DNA of 64,000 bases from Pseudoduganella lutea (GCF_004209755.1 NZ_CP035913.1:3968001-4032000), one strand, 5' to 3'; counted from the stretch's first letter, positions 26,659-36,834 are shown. Notes: generated by a model from the letters alone, not told the origin. Made by a program: numbers and translations.

Positions 26659-27090
26659 ATGACGACAACGCCGCAAGCGACCGGTTTGACCATTATGGTG
26701 ATCGATGACAGCAGTACGATCCGCCGGTCCGCCGAGATCTTCCTGGGTGGGGCCGGGTATCACGTGGTGCTGGCAGAGGATGGCTTCGATGCGCTGGCCA
26801 AGATCGTCGATCACCAGCCCGCCCTGATCTTCTGTGACATCCTGATGCCCCGGCTGGACGGTTACCAGACCTGCGCGCTGATCAAGAAAAGCGCGAAATT
26901 CCATGCCACGCCCGTGCTGATGCTGTCGTCCAAGGATGGCCTGTTCGACCGTGCGCGCGGCGCGATGGTCGGCTCGGCCGCCTACCTTACCAAACCCTTC
27001 AGCAAGGACAGCCTGCTGGCCGCGGTGCGCGAGCACACCGGCCCGGGCCGTCATAACGAGAGCACGCCATGGCCATCCACCGCATCCTGA
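26659..27090 (+). CDS. pilG: twitching motility response regulator PilG
   Basis: 143-residue single-domain CheY-type receiver. IMVIDDSSTIRRSAE supplies the acidic pocket, CDILMPRLDGYQTC the phospho-accepting Asp, and LTKPFSKDSL the conserved Lys. In Pseudomonas PilG is phosphorylated by ChpA and promotes pilus extension and cAMP synthesis. The tail extends past the fold and overlaps pilH by 22 bases. First gene of the pilGHIJ-chpA operon. Confidence 0.92.
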   Translation: MTTTPQATGLTIMVIDDSSTIRRSAEIFLGGAGYHVVLAEDGFDALAKIVDHQPALIFCDILMPRLDGYQTCALIKKSAKFHATPVLMLSSKDGLFDRARGAMVGSAAYLTKPFSKDSLLAAVREHTGPGRHNESTPWPSTAS

Positions 27091-27434
27091 TCGTCGACGA
27101 TTCGCCGACCGAACGTTATTACCTGTCCGATATCCTGGCCCGCAACGGCTATGAGGTATCGACCGCCGAGAGCGGCGAAGAGGCACTGGCGCGCATCCGT
27201 ACCGAGCAGCCCGAACTGATCCTGATGGACGTGGTGATGCCGGGCGCCAACGGCTTCCAAGTTACCCGTTCGATCGCCCGCGATCCGGCGCTGCAGCACG
27301 TGCCGGTCATCATCTGCTCGTCGAAGAACCAGGAAACCGACCGTATCTGGGGCTTGCGCCAGGGCGCCAAGGATTACCTCGTCAAGCCCGTCAGCGCAGC
27401 CGAGCTGCTGTCGAAGATCGAAGCGCTGGGCTGA
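27069..27434 (+). CDS. pilH: twitching motility response regulator PilH
   Basis: 121-residue single-domain receiver: ILIVDDSPTERYYLSDIL, phospho-Asp in LILMDVVMPGANGFQVTR, and YLVKPVSAAEL. PilH is the second receiver of the Chp system and is thought to damp signalling or favour retraction. The GANGF loop in place of the usual MDGF is typical of PilH. It overlaps pilG at its start and shares TGATG with pilI. Confidence 0.93.
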   Translation: MAIHRILIVDDSPTERYYLSDILARNGYEVSTAESGEEALARIRTEQPELILMDVVMPGANGFQVTRSIARDPALQHVPVIICSSKNQETDRIWGLRQGAKDYLVKPVSAAELLSKIEALG

Positions 27435-27997
27435 TGGCGGACACGGAACACGATACCGGCGAACGCCGCAGCCGGCTGCGGCAGTACCAGGTGCAGTTAC
27501 TGGAACGGATGCAGGCCGCGCAGGGTGCCGGCACAGCGGCCGCCCGCGAGCTGGGCGTGCTGGTCGGCGCGCGCCACTGCCTGCTGGACCTGACCCAGGT
27601 CGGCGAAATCGTGCCGTTCCAGTCCGCCACGCCGGTGCCGCTCACGCAGCCGTGGTACCTGGGCCTGGCCAATGTGCGCGGCACCCTGGTCGGCGTGGTG
27701 GACCTGGCCGCCTACCTGGGTGATCATTTTGGGGACAACGCGCAGGCCGTGGGCACCGAGGCCCGCCTGCTGACGTTCGCCGCCGGCATCGGCCTGCCCT
27801 GCGCGCTGCTGGCGCACCGCGTGCTGGGCTTGCGCCGGCTGGCCGACATGCACGCCGATGGCAGCGACGCGGCGGCACCTGGCTGGTGCGCCGAACGGCA
27901 CGTCGACAGCGAGGGCCAGCCCTGGACCCGCCTGGACCTGGCACTGCTGGCCCGTGAAGCCGGCTTCCTGCAGGTGGGCCGGGGGACCGGCGCCTAG
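27434..27997 (+). CDS. pilI: CheW-like adaptor PilI
   Basis: 187-residue CheW-domain protein that links the receptor PilJ to the kinase ChpA. Recognised by GEIVPFQSATPVPLTQPWYLGLANVRGTL-type CheW core (visible in pieces: GEIVPF, WYLGLANVRG, VVDLAAYLG) followed by a second beta barrel half. The start ATG overlaps the pilH stop by one base. Position between pilH and pilJ confirms the call. Confidence 0.9.
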   Translation: MADTEHDTGERRSRLRQYQVQLLERMQAAQGAGTAAARELGVLVGARHCLLDLTQVGEIVPFQSATPVPLTQPWYLGLANVRGTLVGVVDLAAYLGDHFGDNAQAVGTEARLLTFAAGIGLPCALLAHRVLGLRRLADMHADGSDAAAPGWCAERHVDSEGQPWTRLDLALLAREAGFLQVGRGTGA

Positions 27998-28012
27998 CCG
28001 GGGAGCACGAGC

Positions 28013-30286
28013 ATGGGATTCAAGTTTCCCCCACGCGAACGGCAGGCGCCGCCACCGGATTCCCGCTTCGCCGATGGCGTCGATTCGCAGTTCGCCCATG
28101 GCGGCGCTGAGGCGGAGTCGCCGCTGCGCCTGCGCGATGCCCTGCCGCGCCGCGGCAACGCCACCGCCGCGCCGCCACCCGTGGCCTTGCGGCTGCCACT
28201 GATCGGCCACCTGCCACCGCAGCGGCAGCTCAGCTATCTCGTCACCGCGCTGGCTGTCGTGCTGGCGCTGTCGGCCGGCCTGGTGGCCCTGTATGCGAGC
28301 CGTGGCGCGGCCGATGCCGCCGCCACGCAGCTGGCCGGCGACGCGCTGATGCACTCGCAGCGCATCGGCAAGGCGGCACCGAATGCCTTGCAAGGCAATG
28401 AAGATGCGTTCCGCCAGCTCGAGGAGAGCCGCCGCGAGCTGGAGGGCGACCTGGCATTGCTCGACGATGGCGGCAGCTACCGGGGGCGCGGCGTGGCCGC
28501 CGCATCCGGCGCGCGGCAGGCGGCGATCGAGGATGCCCGCGCGAAATGGGCCGCCACCGCGCAGGCGGCGGACACGATCGTGCGCCATCGCGGCGACCTG
28601 GCCGATATCGACAAGTCGCTGCGCGCGCTCAATGTGCTGGCGCCCCAGCTGCTGGCCCAGGCCGAAGCCATTGCGGCGCTGCGGCTGGAGCGCGGCGCGG
28701 GCGCGCGCGAGACTGCCGCGCTGGCTCGCCTGACGATCCTCGTGCAGCGCATGAGCCTTGGCGCGGCCGAGTTTGCCGCCGCGAGCGGCATCCGCTCGGA
28801 AACGGCATTCCAGCTGGGCCGCGACATCACCGCCTTCCGTACCACGGTCGAGGCGCTGCGGCAGGGGAGCGTCACGCTCGGCATCGCCGCCGTGCGCGAT
28901 GCGGACGTGCGCGCGCGCCTCGATGCGCTGCTGGCCGGCTTCGAGGAGTACCAGACGCAGGCCGGCAGGATTCTCGGCCGGCTCGACCGCCTGCTGGCGT
29001 CGCGCAACGCCGAGCGCCTGATCTTCAACCAGAACGAACCCCTGCGCCAGAGCCTCGTCCGGCTGCTGGACGGCTACCGGAGCGCGCAGGAATCGCTGAA
29101 CTGGACGTTCTGGCTGATGGTGGCCGGCGGCATGCTGGTATTGCTGACGGGCGCCGCGATCGGGCGCGTGCTGCTGCAGGATTCCCACGACCGCACGCGC
29201 GGCGCCGAGCGCCGGCGCCAGCAGGCCGACGAGCTGCGGCAGCAGGCGCAGCGGCAGGAAGAGGAAGCCAAGGCCGCCAACGCGCAGAACCAGGCAGCGA
29301 TCCTGCGCTTGATGAACGAGCTGCAGGAAGTGGCCGATGGCGACTTGACGGTGCAGGCCACGGTTTCCGAGGACATCACCGGCGCCATCGCCGATTCCGT
29401 GAATTACACGGTCGAGGAATTGCGCGCCCTGGTGGGCCGCGTGACGGCCACGGCCGAGCAGGTGACGGCCGCGTCCAGCCGGGCGCAGGATATTTCCACG
29501 GCGCTGCTGGCTGCCTCGCAGGAGCAGGCCCGCGAAATCCGCGATACCAGCACGACGGTGCTGCGCATGGCCTCCGAGATCACGCACGTGTCGACCTCCG
29601 CTGCCGAGTCGGCCGACGTGGCCCGCCGCTCCGTGGCGGCGGCGCGCCAGGGCGCGGCCGCCGTGCAGGATGCGATCGTGGGCATGAACGAGATCCGCGA
29701 GCAGATCCAGGAAACAAGCAAGCGTATCAAGCGGCTGGGCGAGTCGTCGCAGCAGATCGGCGAAATCACGGAACTGATCTCCGACATCACCGAGCAGACC
29801 AATGTACTGGCGCTGAACGCGGCGATCCAGGCCGCCTCGGCGGGCGAGGCGGGCCGCGGCTTTTCCGTGGTGGCCGAGGAAGTGCAGCGGCTGGCGGAAC
29901 GGTCGGCCGACAGCGCCAAGCAGATCGGCGTGCTGGTGCGCACGATCCAGGCCGACACGCACGACGCGGTGGCGGCGATGGAACGGTCCACGCGCGGCGT
30001 GGTCGAAGGCGCGCGTTTGTCCGACGCGGCCGGCACGGCGCTGGACGACATCGAACGCGTGTCGCACCAGCTCGCGGACCTGATCGCCGGCATGTCCCGG
30101 GCGACCGGCACGCAGGCGGCATCGGCCAGTGGCGTGGCGCAGCAGATCGGCCATATCCTGCAGGCCACGGAAGAGGCGCAGGCCGGCACGCAGCAGACGG
30201 CGCAATCGGTGCGCCAGCTGTCGGTGCTGGCCCAGCAACTGAAGGATTCCGTGTCGCGCTTTCGCATCGGCAACCCAACAACCTGA
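28013..30286 (+). CDS. pilJ: methyl-accepting chemotaxis protein PilJ
   Basis: 757-residue chemoreceptor of the Chp system. Membrane helix 1 at about 75-95, a periplasmic sensing region of about 280 residues (PilJ-type helical), and membrane helix 2 near 370-390 ([15 protein letters not shown]). Then a HAMP-like region and the signalling coiled coil with hairpin tip [17 protein letters not shown]. The N-terminal 60 residues are a basic, Pro-rich cytoplasmic extension. GGGGAG precedes ATG 28013. It senses pilus or surface contact in relatives. Confidence 0.94.
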   Translation: MGFKFPPRERQAPPPDSRFADGVDSQFAHGGAEAESPLRLRDALPRRGNATAAPPPVALRLPLIGHLPPQRQLSYLVTALAVVLALSAGLVALYASRGAADAAATQLAGDALMHSQRIGKAAPNALQGNEDAFRQLEESRRELEGDLALLDDGGSYRGRGVAAASGARQAAIEDARAKWAATAQAADTIVRHRGDLADIDKSLRALNVLAPQLLAQAEAIAALRLERGAGARETAALARLTILVQRMSLGAAEFAAASGIRSETAFQLGRDITAFRTTVEALRQGSVTLGIAAVRDADVRARLDALLAGFEEYQTQAGRILGRLDRLLASRNAERLIFNQNEPLRQSLVRLLDGYRSAQESLNWTFWLMVAGGMLVLLTGAAIGRVLLQDSHDRTRGAERRRQQADELRQQAQRQEEEAKAANAQNQAAILRLMNELQEVADGDLTVQATVSEDITGAIADSVNYTVEELRALVGRVTATAEQVTAASSRAQDISTALLAASQEQAREIRDTSTTVLRMASEITHVSTSAAESADVARRSVAAARQGAAAVQDAIVGMNEIREQIQETSKRIKRLGESSQQIGEITELISDITEQTNVLALNAAIQAASAGEAGRGFSVVAEEVQRLAERSADSAKQIGVLVRTIQADTHDAVAAMERSTRGVVEGARLSDAAGTALDDIERVSHQLADLIAGMSRATGTQAASASGVAQQIGHILQATEEAQAGTQQTAQSVRQLSVLAQQLKDSVSRFRIGNPTT

Positions 30287-30297
30287 ACACCGAGACC

Positions 30298-33200
30298 ATG
30301 AGCGAGACCGATTACCCGACCCACTCCTTCGATCCCGGCCCCCTGTCATGGGTGATGGGCGAGATCCGCGAAGCGCTCGGCCGCTCGCGCACGGCATTGT
30401 TCGAGGCGGGCGGGCTGGAGCCCGAAGACCAGGCCACCGCGCTGCGGCTGGCCAAGTCGCACCTGCACCAGGCACATGGCGCGCTGCAGATGGTGGACGC
30501 CGATGGCGTGGTCGCGATCACGCAACTGGCCGAGGAAGCGCTGGACCGCTTCAAGGATGGCAGCGTGAAATGCAGCGCCGACCATGTGGCGGTGATCGGG
30601 CGGCTGTATGGCGCGCTGGTCGAATACCTGGAAGAGCTGCTGGAAGGGGCGCCGTTCCAGCCGGTGCGGCTGTTCCCGTATTACGCGGCGGTGCAGCAGA
30701 TGCTGGGGGCGGCGCGGATCCACCCGGCCGACCTGTTCTTCCCGGACCTGGCCCGCGAACCGGCGCTGCCGGTGGGCGATGGCGGGGAGGACACGGACGC
30801 CGACGTGCGCACTGCACTGCACGCCGACATCGACTATGGCGCCCTGCGCCAGCGTTTCGAACGGGCGCTGCTGCCTTACCTGAAATCCGGCGATCCGGCG
30901 CAGGCCGCGCCGCTGGCCGAGGTGATTGCCGAGGTGGCCTCAGCCCAGGCGGCGCCGCGCGGCCACGTGTTCTGGCTGGCGCTGCAAGCCTTTGCGGAGC
31001 TGGTGGTGCAGGGGCACGTGCCCGGTGGTGTGTACGTCAAGCAGCTGTTCGGCGCGGCCAACCTGCAGATGCGCCGGCTGGCGCAGGGCGCACCGGAATA
31101 CCCGGACACGGTGCTGCGCGATGCGCTGTTCTTCGTGGCCGCGGCCGAACCGGCGCACCTGGCGCCACTGGCCCGTGACTTGCGGGCCGGCTTTGCGCTG
31201 GATGGCATGGTGCCGCCCGATTACGCGGCCGAACGCTACTGCCGTATCGACCCGGAAGCGCTGGCGCGCGCAAAGGAAGGGCTGGCCGAGGCGCGTGCCG
31301 CGTGGCAGCGGCTCGAAGCGGGTGACACCGCTGCGCAAACCGCATTCGGCCAGGCGGTGGCGCTGGTGGCCGCCGCCGTCGACAAGCTGGGCATCACGCC
31401 GCTGGCCGGCCTGATGCGGCAGCTGGTCGTCGTCGCGGAGGCTGGCCGGAACGAGGCGCTCGGGCTGGAAATGGCCACCGCGCTGCTGTTTGCCGGCCAT
31501 GGCCTGGACCAGGTCCGCCACTTGCCGGATGACTTCGCGGCGAGCGCCGCCACGATCGGCGCGCGGCTCGAAGCGCTGGCGGCGGGGCAGGAACCCCCGG
31601 AGCCGGCGCAATGGCAGCAGGGCCTGGAGCAGCGTCTGCGGCAGGATGACACCGTGGCGGCGCTGGCGCAGCAAATGAAGGTGGCGCTGCGCGACGTGGA
31701 GCGCGTGCTGGACGAATTCGCGACCGATCCGGCGGCCCGGCCGCCGCTGGCGGACCTGGATCGCGTGCTGCACCAGCTCGAGGGCGCGCTGGCGATCACC
31801 GACCAGCCGGATGCGCAGGCCGCCGCGGCGCATGTGCGCCGGCAGGTGGCGGCACTTGCCGGCGGCAGCGGCGCGGACGATCCGGCGCAGCTCGATCGCA
31901 TCGCCCAGAACGTGGGCGCGTTGGGCTTCTTTGTCGACATGCTGGCGCAGAACGCGGCTGGTGCACGCGAGCGTTTCGCCTTCGATGCCGGCCAGGGCAC
32001 GTTCCGCGCGGTACCGCTGCGCAAGATCGCCGGGCCGGAATCGATCCCCGTGCTGGACGAGGAAGTGCCGGCGCCGCCCGAACCGGCTCCTGCCGCCACC
32101 GCCCCGGTGGCGCAGGGCGCCAGCGACGCGGCCATCGAGGAGGAATTGCTGGAAATTTTCATCGGCGAGGCACGCGAAGTGCTGGCCTTCGTCGATGGCC
32201 AGCTGGCCACGCGGGAAGCGGGGGAGCCGGACAGCCTGGCGCTGCTGCGCCGGTCGTTCCACACGCTCAAAGGCAGTGGCCGGATGGTCGGGCTGAACCA
32301 GTTCGCCGATGCCGCGGCCGCGCTCGAAAAAGTGCTCAATGCATGGCTGGCCGATGGCCGTTCCGCCAACGAAGCGCTGCGCGGCTTGCTGGAATGGACC
32401 GCGGCGGAACTCAATGCCTGGGTCGGCGAGCTGGTGGCAAAAGGTATTTCGCCGCGCAGCGCCGCGCCATTGGTGGCTGCGGCCGCACGGGTGCTGGAAG
32501 GGCAGCCGTTCGTGTCGCCGGACAAGTCGCCGGACGGCGCACCGGACACGCAGGCGGCAGCGACCGAACCACCGCCAGCTGAACCGTATGTGACCGACGA
32601 AAACCGGACGGCGGAAGCAGTAACCGATGAGGCAGCGGTCGGTGAAGCAGTAGTCGATGAAGCAGTGACCGACGAAGCAGTGGCCGAGGAAGCAGTGGCC
32701 GCTGAACCAATGGCTGATTCGTCGCTGGCGGAACCGGGTGGGGCCGCCACGCTCGAACCGGCCCCCGTGCCGGCCGACGAAGGCATGCGCTTCGTCGGCC
32801 GCCTTGCCGTGCCGGCTCCGCTGTTCGACATCTACGTGGCCGAAGCCACCGCGCTTGCCCAGGCGCTGGCGCGCGACTTCGCCACGTGGCGCCGCCAGGG
32901 CGAGCTCGACCCGGAAGCGCTGCACCTGGCGCATACGCTGGCCGGCACGTCGGGCACGGTCGGCTTCAAGGCGCTGCGCGAGCTGGCCTTCGCGCTTGAA
33001 ACCACGCTGCAGGCCGCGCCGGCCACGCTGCACGACCCGGCGCACCATGACCTGTTCGAGCTGGCCATCGGGCGTGCCGGCGACATGGTGGCCAGTTTTG
33101 CCGCTGGCGAGATGCCGGCCGATCAGTCGGAGCTGATCGCGGCGCTGGAACGGCTGCGCGATGAACTGGCCCGCGCGCATGCCGCCGGCGCGGATGTGCA

Positions 33201-35874
33201 GGCGCGGCTGGATGGCATGCCGGCGGTGCCGGACGTGGCCGATGAGCCGCTTGATGAGCCGCTTATCGACCCGCTTGCTGAGCTGCTCGACGAGCCGGTC
33301 GACGAGCTCGCGGTCCGCCTCGACACGCTGTTCATGGATACCTATCACGCGCTGCTTGCCGATCCGCCGCCGGCGCCTGAGCGGGGCGCGCCGCTGCCGC
33401 TGCGCCCGCAACTGGCAACGCAGGATGAGTCGATCGACGACCTCTTCAACGCCGCGTTCGACGATGCGTTCACGGCACCGCCGACGGCGCAGGTCCCGGC
33501 ACCGCAGTTGTCACTCGTGCCGCCGCCCGAACCCGACGCGTCAGCGCCGGCACCGGAGGCCGAACAAGCCGATACGCAAGCCGATGAGCAAGTTGATGAC
33601 CAAGCCGATGCGCCGGACGTGCAGGCCGTGCCGCTCCCCGAGCCGGAGGCGGATATCCCCACCGTGGCCGATGAACTCGACCCGGACTTGCTGCCCGTGT
33701 TCCTGGAAGAAGGCGCGGACCTGCTGCCGCAGGTGGGCGCCACGTTGCGGGCCTGGCAGCATGCGCCGGCCGATACGACCCACCCGGCCACATTGCAGCG
33801 GGTGCTGCACACGCTGAAGGGCAGCGCAAGAATGGCGGGCGCGATGCGCCTTGGCCAGCATGCGCACGAGATGGAAACCCATGTCGAGGCCATGGGCATG
33901 CCGGAGCCGGCGGCATTCGAGGGCTTGCTGGCCCATTATGATCACGCGCTGCTGCTGTTCGACCAGTTGCAGCACCCGCCCGCGGACCAGCATGCCGCGG
34001 TGGCGGCCGCACCGGCCGACACCGAGGCCGCAGCCGCCCAGGCACCGCTGGTGCGCGTGCGCGCCGACATCCTCGACCGCCTCGTCAACCAGGCCGGCGA
34101 GGTGGCAATCACCCGTTCGCGCCTGGAGAACGAAGTGGCGGCGCTGCGCACCGCGCTGGCCGACTTCGGGGACAACCTCGCCAGGCTGCGCCAGCAATTG
34201 CGCGAGGTGGAGATGCAGGCCGAATCACAGCTGAGTTCTCAACTGACACCGCAAAGCGCGTCGCGGCAGCCGGCGCCGGGCGAACGGGAATTCGACCCGC
34301 TTGAATTCGACCGCTACACGCGCCTGCAGGAATTGACGCGGATGATGGCCGAGAGTGTCGACGACGTGGCGTCGTTCCATGCCGGGCTGCGGCGTTCGGT
34401 CGACAGCGCCAGCGACGACCTGGTGCAGCAGGCGCGCATGACCCGCGAATTGCAGCGCGACCTGCTGCGCGTGCGCATGGTGCCGTTCGCCAGCATCGCC
34501 GAGCGCCTGTACCGCGTGGCGCGGCAGGGCGCCAAGGAGATGGACAAGCGCGTCAACCTCGATATCCGCGGCGGTTCCGTCGACATGGACCGCAGCGTGC
34601 TGGAGCGCATGGCCGCGCCGTTCGAACACCTGCTGCGCAACGCGGTCGTGCATGGCATCGAGGCGCGGGAAGACCGTATCGCCGCCGGCAAGCCGGAAAC
34701 CGGTGAAGTGGTGGTGCAGGCCAGCCAGCAGGGCAACGAGATCGTGCTGGAATTTTCCGACGACGGAGCCGGGCTGGACCTGGCGCGTATTCGGGCCCGG
34801 GCGCGCGAACGGGGGCTGCTGGAGGACGGACACGATGCCGACGATGCCCTGGTGGCGAACCTGATCTTCGAGCCCGGCTTTTCCACGGCGAACGCCTTGA
34901 CGGAGCTGGCTGGCCGCGGCGTGGGCATGGATGTGGTGCGTTCGGAAACGCAGGCACTGGGCGGGCGCATCGACACCCAGACGGTGCCGGGGCAGGGCAC
35001 GCGATTCACGATCCACCTGCCGCTGACACTTGCCGTCACCCAGGTCGTGCTGCTGGCCGCGGGCGGCCGCACGCATGCGGTGCCCGCAGCGCTGGTGGAA
35101 CAGGTGCTGCAGGTGAAAGCCGAGGCGCTGGATGAAGCTGCCGGGCGCGTGGACGTGGCTGGCCAGTCGCTGCCGCTGCACTACCTGCCGGCGCTGCTGG
35201 GCGACGCCCGCGCGAAGCCGCTGACGCAGCGGTCCGTGCCGGTGCTGGTGCTGCGTGCCGGCACCGACCGGCTGGCGCTGCGGGCCGATGAAGTGCTCGG
35301 CAACCGCGAGGTGGTCGTCAAGAACATCGGGCCGCAGCTGGCGCGCGTGCCCGGCATTGCCGGCGCCACCGTGCTGGGTTCGGGCGAGATCGTGCTGATC
35401 CTGAACCCGGTCGTGCTGGCCCAGCAGATGGCACAGCAGGAGACCGGGCAAGCCCGGCTCCACGCGCCGCCGGCCGTGCATGTGGCGGGCGGTACCATCA
35501 TGGTCGTCGACGATTCGCTCACCGTGCGCAAGGTTACGCAGCGGCTGCTCGAGCGGGAAGGGTATGTGGTGCTGCTGGCCAAGGACGGCGTCGACGCGCT
35601 CGAACAGATCGCCGTCCACCGGCCGGACCTGATGCTGGTCGATATCGAAATGCCGCGCATGGATGGCTTCGACCTGGTGCGCCACGTGCGCGCCGATGCC
35701 GCCACCGGCGAAATCCCGATCATCATGATCACCTCGCGCAGCGCCGACAAGCACCGCAACCTGGCGTTGCAACTGGGCGTGAACGCGTATTTCGGCAAGC
35801 CTTACCAGCAGACGGTGCTGCTGGGGGCGATCGCCGGCCTGCTCCCGGCGCAAGGGGAGTCGGGCGAGCGGTGA
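30298..35874 (+). CDS. chpA: hybrid chemotaxis histidine kinase ChpA/PilL
   Basis: 1858-residue CheA-type kinase. Histidine phosphotransfer motifs are at about His655 (HTLKGSGRM), His879 (HTLAGTSGTV) and His1171 (HTLKGSARMAG); an N-terminal Hpt-like segment near residues 55-60 (HLHQAHGAL) may be degenerate. A CheA dimerisation helix (about 1255-1275), an ATPase domain with N-box NAVVHGIE (Asn about 1448), a CheW-like domain (about 1575-1700), and a C-terminal receiver with phospho-Asp about 1782 (LVDIEMPRMDGF) follow. Acidic Pro/Ala linkers separate the Hpt domains. Start ATG 30298 lies 11 bases after pilJ; the frame is open far upstream inside pilJ but is not coding there. Confidence 0.95.
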   Translation: MSETDYPTHSFDPGPLSWVMGEIREALGRSRTALFEAGGLEPEDQATALRLAKSHLHQAHGALQMVDADGVVAITQLAEEALDRFKDGSVKCSADHVAVIGRLYGALVEYLEELLEGAPFQPVRLFPYYAAVQQMLGAARIHPADLFFPDLAREPALPVGDGGEDTDADVRTALHADIDYGALRQRFERALLPYLKSGDPAQAAPLAEVIAEVASAQAAPRGHVFWLALQAFAELVVQGHVPGGVYVKQLFGAANLQMRRLAQGAPEYPDTVLRDALFFVAAAEPAHLAPLARDLRAGFALDGMVPPDYAAERYCRIDPEALARAKEGLAEARAAWQRLEAGDTAAQTAFGQAVALVAAAVDKLGITPLAGLMRQLVVVAEAGRNEALGLEMATALLFAGHGLDQVRHLPDDFAASAATIGARLEALAAGQEPPEPAQWQQGLEQRLRQDDTVAALAQQMKVALRDVERVLDEFATDPAARPPLADLDRVLHQLEGALAITDQPDAQAAAAHVRRQVAALAGGSGADDPAQLDRIAQNVGALGFFVDMLAQNAAGARERFAFDAGQGTFRAVPLRKIAGPESIPVLDEEVPAPPEPAPAATAPVAQGASDAAIEEELLEIFIGEAREVLAFVDGQLATREAGEPDSLALLRRSFHTLKGSGRMVGLNQFADAAAALEKVLNAWLADGRSANEALRGLLEWTAAELNAWVGELVAKGISPRSAAPLVAAAARVLEGQPFVSPDKSPDGAPDTQAAATEPPPAEPYVTDENRTAEAVTDEAAVGEAVVDEAVTDEAVAEEAVAAEPMADSSLAEPGGAATLEPAPVPADEGMRFVGRLAVPAPLFDIYVAEATALAQALARDFATWRRQGELDPEALHLAHTLAGTSGTVGFKALRELAFALETTLQAAPATLHDPAHHDLFELAIGRAGDMVASFAAGEMPADQSELIAALERLRDELARAHAAGADVQARLDGMPAVPDVADEPLDEPLIDPLAELLDEPVDELAVRLDTLFMDTYHALLADPPPAPERGAPLPLRPQLATQDESIDDLFNAAFDDAFTAPPTAQVPAPQLSLVPPPEPDASAPAPEAEQADTQADEQVDDQADAPDVQAVPLPEPEADIPTVADELDPDLLPVFLEEGADLLPQVGATLRAWQHAPADTTHPATLQRVLHTLKGSARMAGAMRLGQHAHEMETHVEAMGMPEPAAFEGLLAHYDHALLLFDQLQHPPADQHAAVAAAPADTEAAAAQAPLVRVRADILDRLVNQAGEVAITRSRLENEVAALRTALADFGDNLARLRQQLREVEMQAESQLSSQLTPQSASRQPAPGEREFDPLEFDRYTRLQELTRMMAESVDDVASFHAGLRRSVDSASDDLVQQARMTRELQRDLLRVRMVPFASIAERLYRVARQGAKEMDKRVNLDIRGGSVDMDRSVLERMAAPFEHLLRNAVVHGIEAREDRIAAGKPETGEVVVQASQQGNEIVLEFSDDGAGLDLARIRARARERGLLEDGHDADDALVANLIFEPGFSTANALTELAGRGVGMDVVRSETQALGGRIDTQTVPGQGTRFTIHLPLTLAVTQVVLLAAGGRTHAVPAALVEQVLQVKAEALDEAAGRVDVAGQSLPLHYLPALLGDARAKPLTQRSVPVLVLRAGTDRLALRADEVLGNREVVVKNIGPQLARVPGIAGATVLGSGEIVLILNPVVLAQQMAQQETGQARLHAPPAVHVAGGTIMVVDDSLTVRKVTQRLLEREGYVVLLAKDGVDALEQIAVHRPDLMLVDIEMPRMDGFDLVRHVRADAATGEIPIIMITSRSADKHRNLALQLGVNAYFGKPYQQTVLLGAIAGLLPAQGESGER

Positions 35875-35950
35875 CGTGTTTATGTCATTGCGACATGTTA
35901 TTGCCATCCTCCCGATGTCGATGGGATAATGCGAGGCGACTTTCGCCCGG

Positions 35951-36484
35951 ATGCCGCCTGCGCGATGCAACCGGCCGGCCGGAGTGGATGAAGGGGAGCG
36001 CGCAACGCCCCTTCATGCTGCCGAGTACTTGCGTCAGAGAGGAAGCTGGGTGCTCATGGACGAAGAATACAAAGCGTGCCGACGCAAGAATTATGTCCAC
36101 GCCGCTTATGTCGAGGCGGCCATTCACATCAACAAGGTGCTGGGCTCGGACCGCGCCTACTGGATACTGCTCCGCGAAAACGTGCCCGCGGAGGTCATCG
36201 AGCGGATCATCAAGGGCAAGGATGGCAGGCTGCGGCGGAAGGATCGCCGCTATGCCACCCGCCGCGCGTCGATTACCGGGGCCGAGCTGGATCCCTTGTC
36301 CGATGACCAGCGCGCGGACCAGCTGACGTCCCAGCGCATCGAGGTGGCACTGGTCTTCCAGACGATGCTCGGCACGGATGCCGCCGCGGAATACCTGCGC
36401 AATTCCGGCATACCCATCTGGATAACGGCCCGCGTGCTCGGCTCCGCGAAAAGGAGACCGACGCCGGCGCTGGTCGCCGAGTAA
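35951..36484 (+). CDS. unknown protein with two copies of a 36-residue motif
   Basis: Unrecognised soluble protein, up to 177 residues. It contains two ungapped copies of one motif: nt 36110-36217 (VEAAIHINKVLGSDRAYWIL onward, ending VIERIIKG) and nt 36338-36445 (IEVALVFQTMLGTDAAAEYL onward, ending TARVLGS). A third related copy is in the convergent gene just downstream. The predicted pattern is helix, Pro turn, helix with a conserved Arg, followed by basic residues. ATG 36056 (142 residues) is an alternative start; the in-frame AAEYLR at 36017-36034, repeated at 36383-36400, argues that some upstream sequence is coding. It follows chpA but probably has its own promoter. Confidence 0.6.
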   Translation: MPPARCNRPAGVDEGERATPLHAAEYLRQRGSWVLMDEEYKACRRKNYVHAAYVEAAIHINKVLGSDRAYWILLRENVPAEVIERIIKGKDGRLRRKDRRYATRRASITGAELDPLSDDQRADQLTSQRIEVALVFQTMLGTDAAAEYLRNSGIPIWITARVLGSAKRRPTPALVAE

Positions 36485-36497
36485 TGGTCCGGGATCG

Positions 36498-36701
36498 TCA
36501 CATCGTGTGATCCGAACCGTGGCTGTCCCGCCAATGCATGACTCTGCGTTCCGAAGGACTGCCCGACAACACTCTTTCGATCACGTCGCGCGGCACCGCG
36601 CCCGATGACAACAGCGCTCGCGCATAGGAGAGGTGAAAAACTTCTTTCAGGATAATCGCAGCATCGACAAGCGCCGCGAGTCCAGCATCCTGGCGTATCA
36701 T
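36498..36701 (-). CDS. unknown 67-residue protein with one copy of the same 36-residue motif
   Basis: Small unrecognised protein. Residues 12-47 (VDAAIILKEVFHLSYARALL onward, then VPRDVIERVLSG) align without gaps to both motif copies of the convergent upstream gene, with about 14 of 36 identities to the first copy, including VP..VIER. A GGAG six bases before ATG 36701 supports this start; an in-frame TTG at 36731 is weaker. The two genes end 13 bases apart, tail to tail, so they look like an inverted duplicate pair. Basic residues follow the motif. Confidence 0.6.
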   Translation of the reverse strand: MIRQDAGLAALVDAAIILKEVFHLSYARALLSSGAVPRDVIERVLSGSPSERRVMHWRDSHGSDHTM

Positions 36702-36834
36702 TTTGGGCTCCGGTAAAAAACCGTGCGCCAAGACCGACGGTCACTTCCTTTCAACGAGAGGAACGGTCAACTGGTTGACATATTTATCATAAATGCCCAT
36801 CCGCTCGACAGCGGCGGCGATCGGGCAGGCGCGT

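Noticed and set aside
28546..30297. A 2442-residue chpA starting inside pilJ
   Set aside because: The upstream part is the shifted frame of pilJ and has no family features; ATG 30298 follows the pilJ stop.
27497..30475. 992-residue antisense frame opposite pilI-pilJ
   Set aside because: Typical high-GC antisense open frame; Arg/His/Gln-rich with no domain, while the sense genes are clear.
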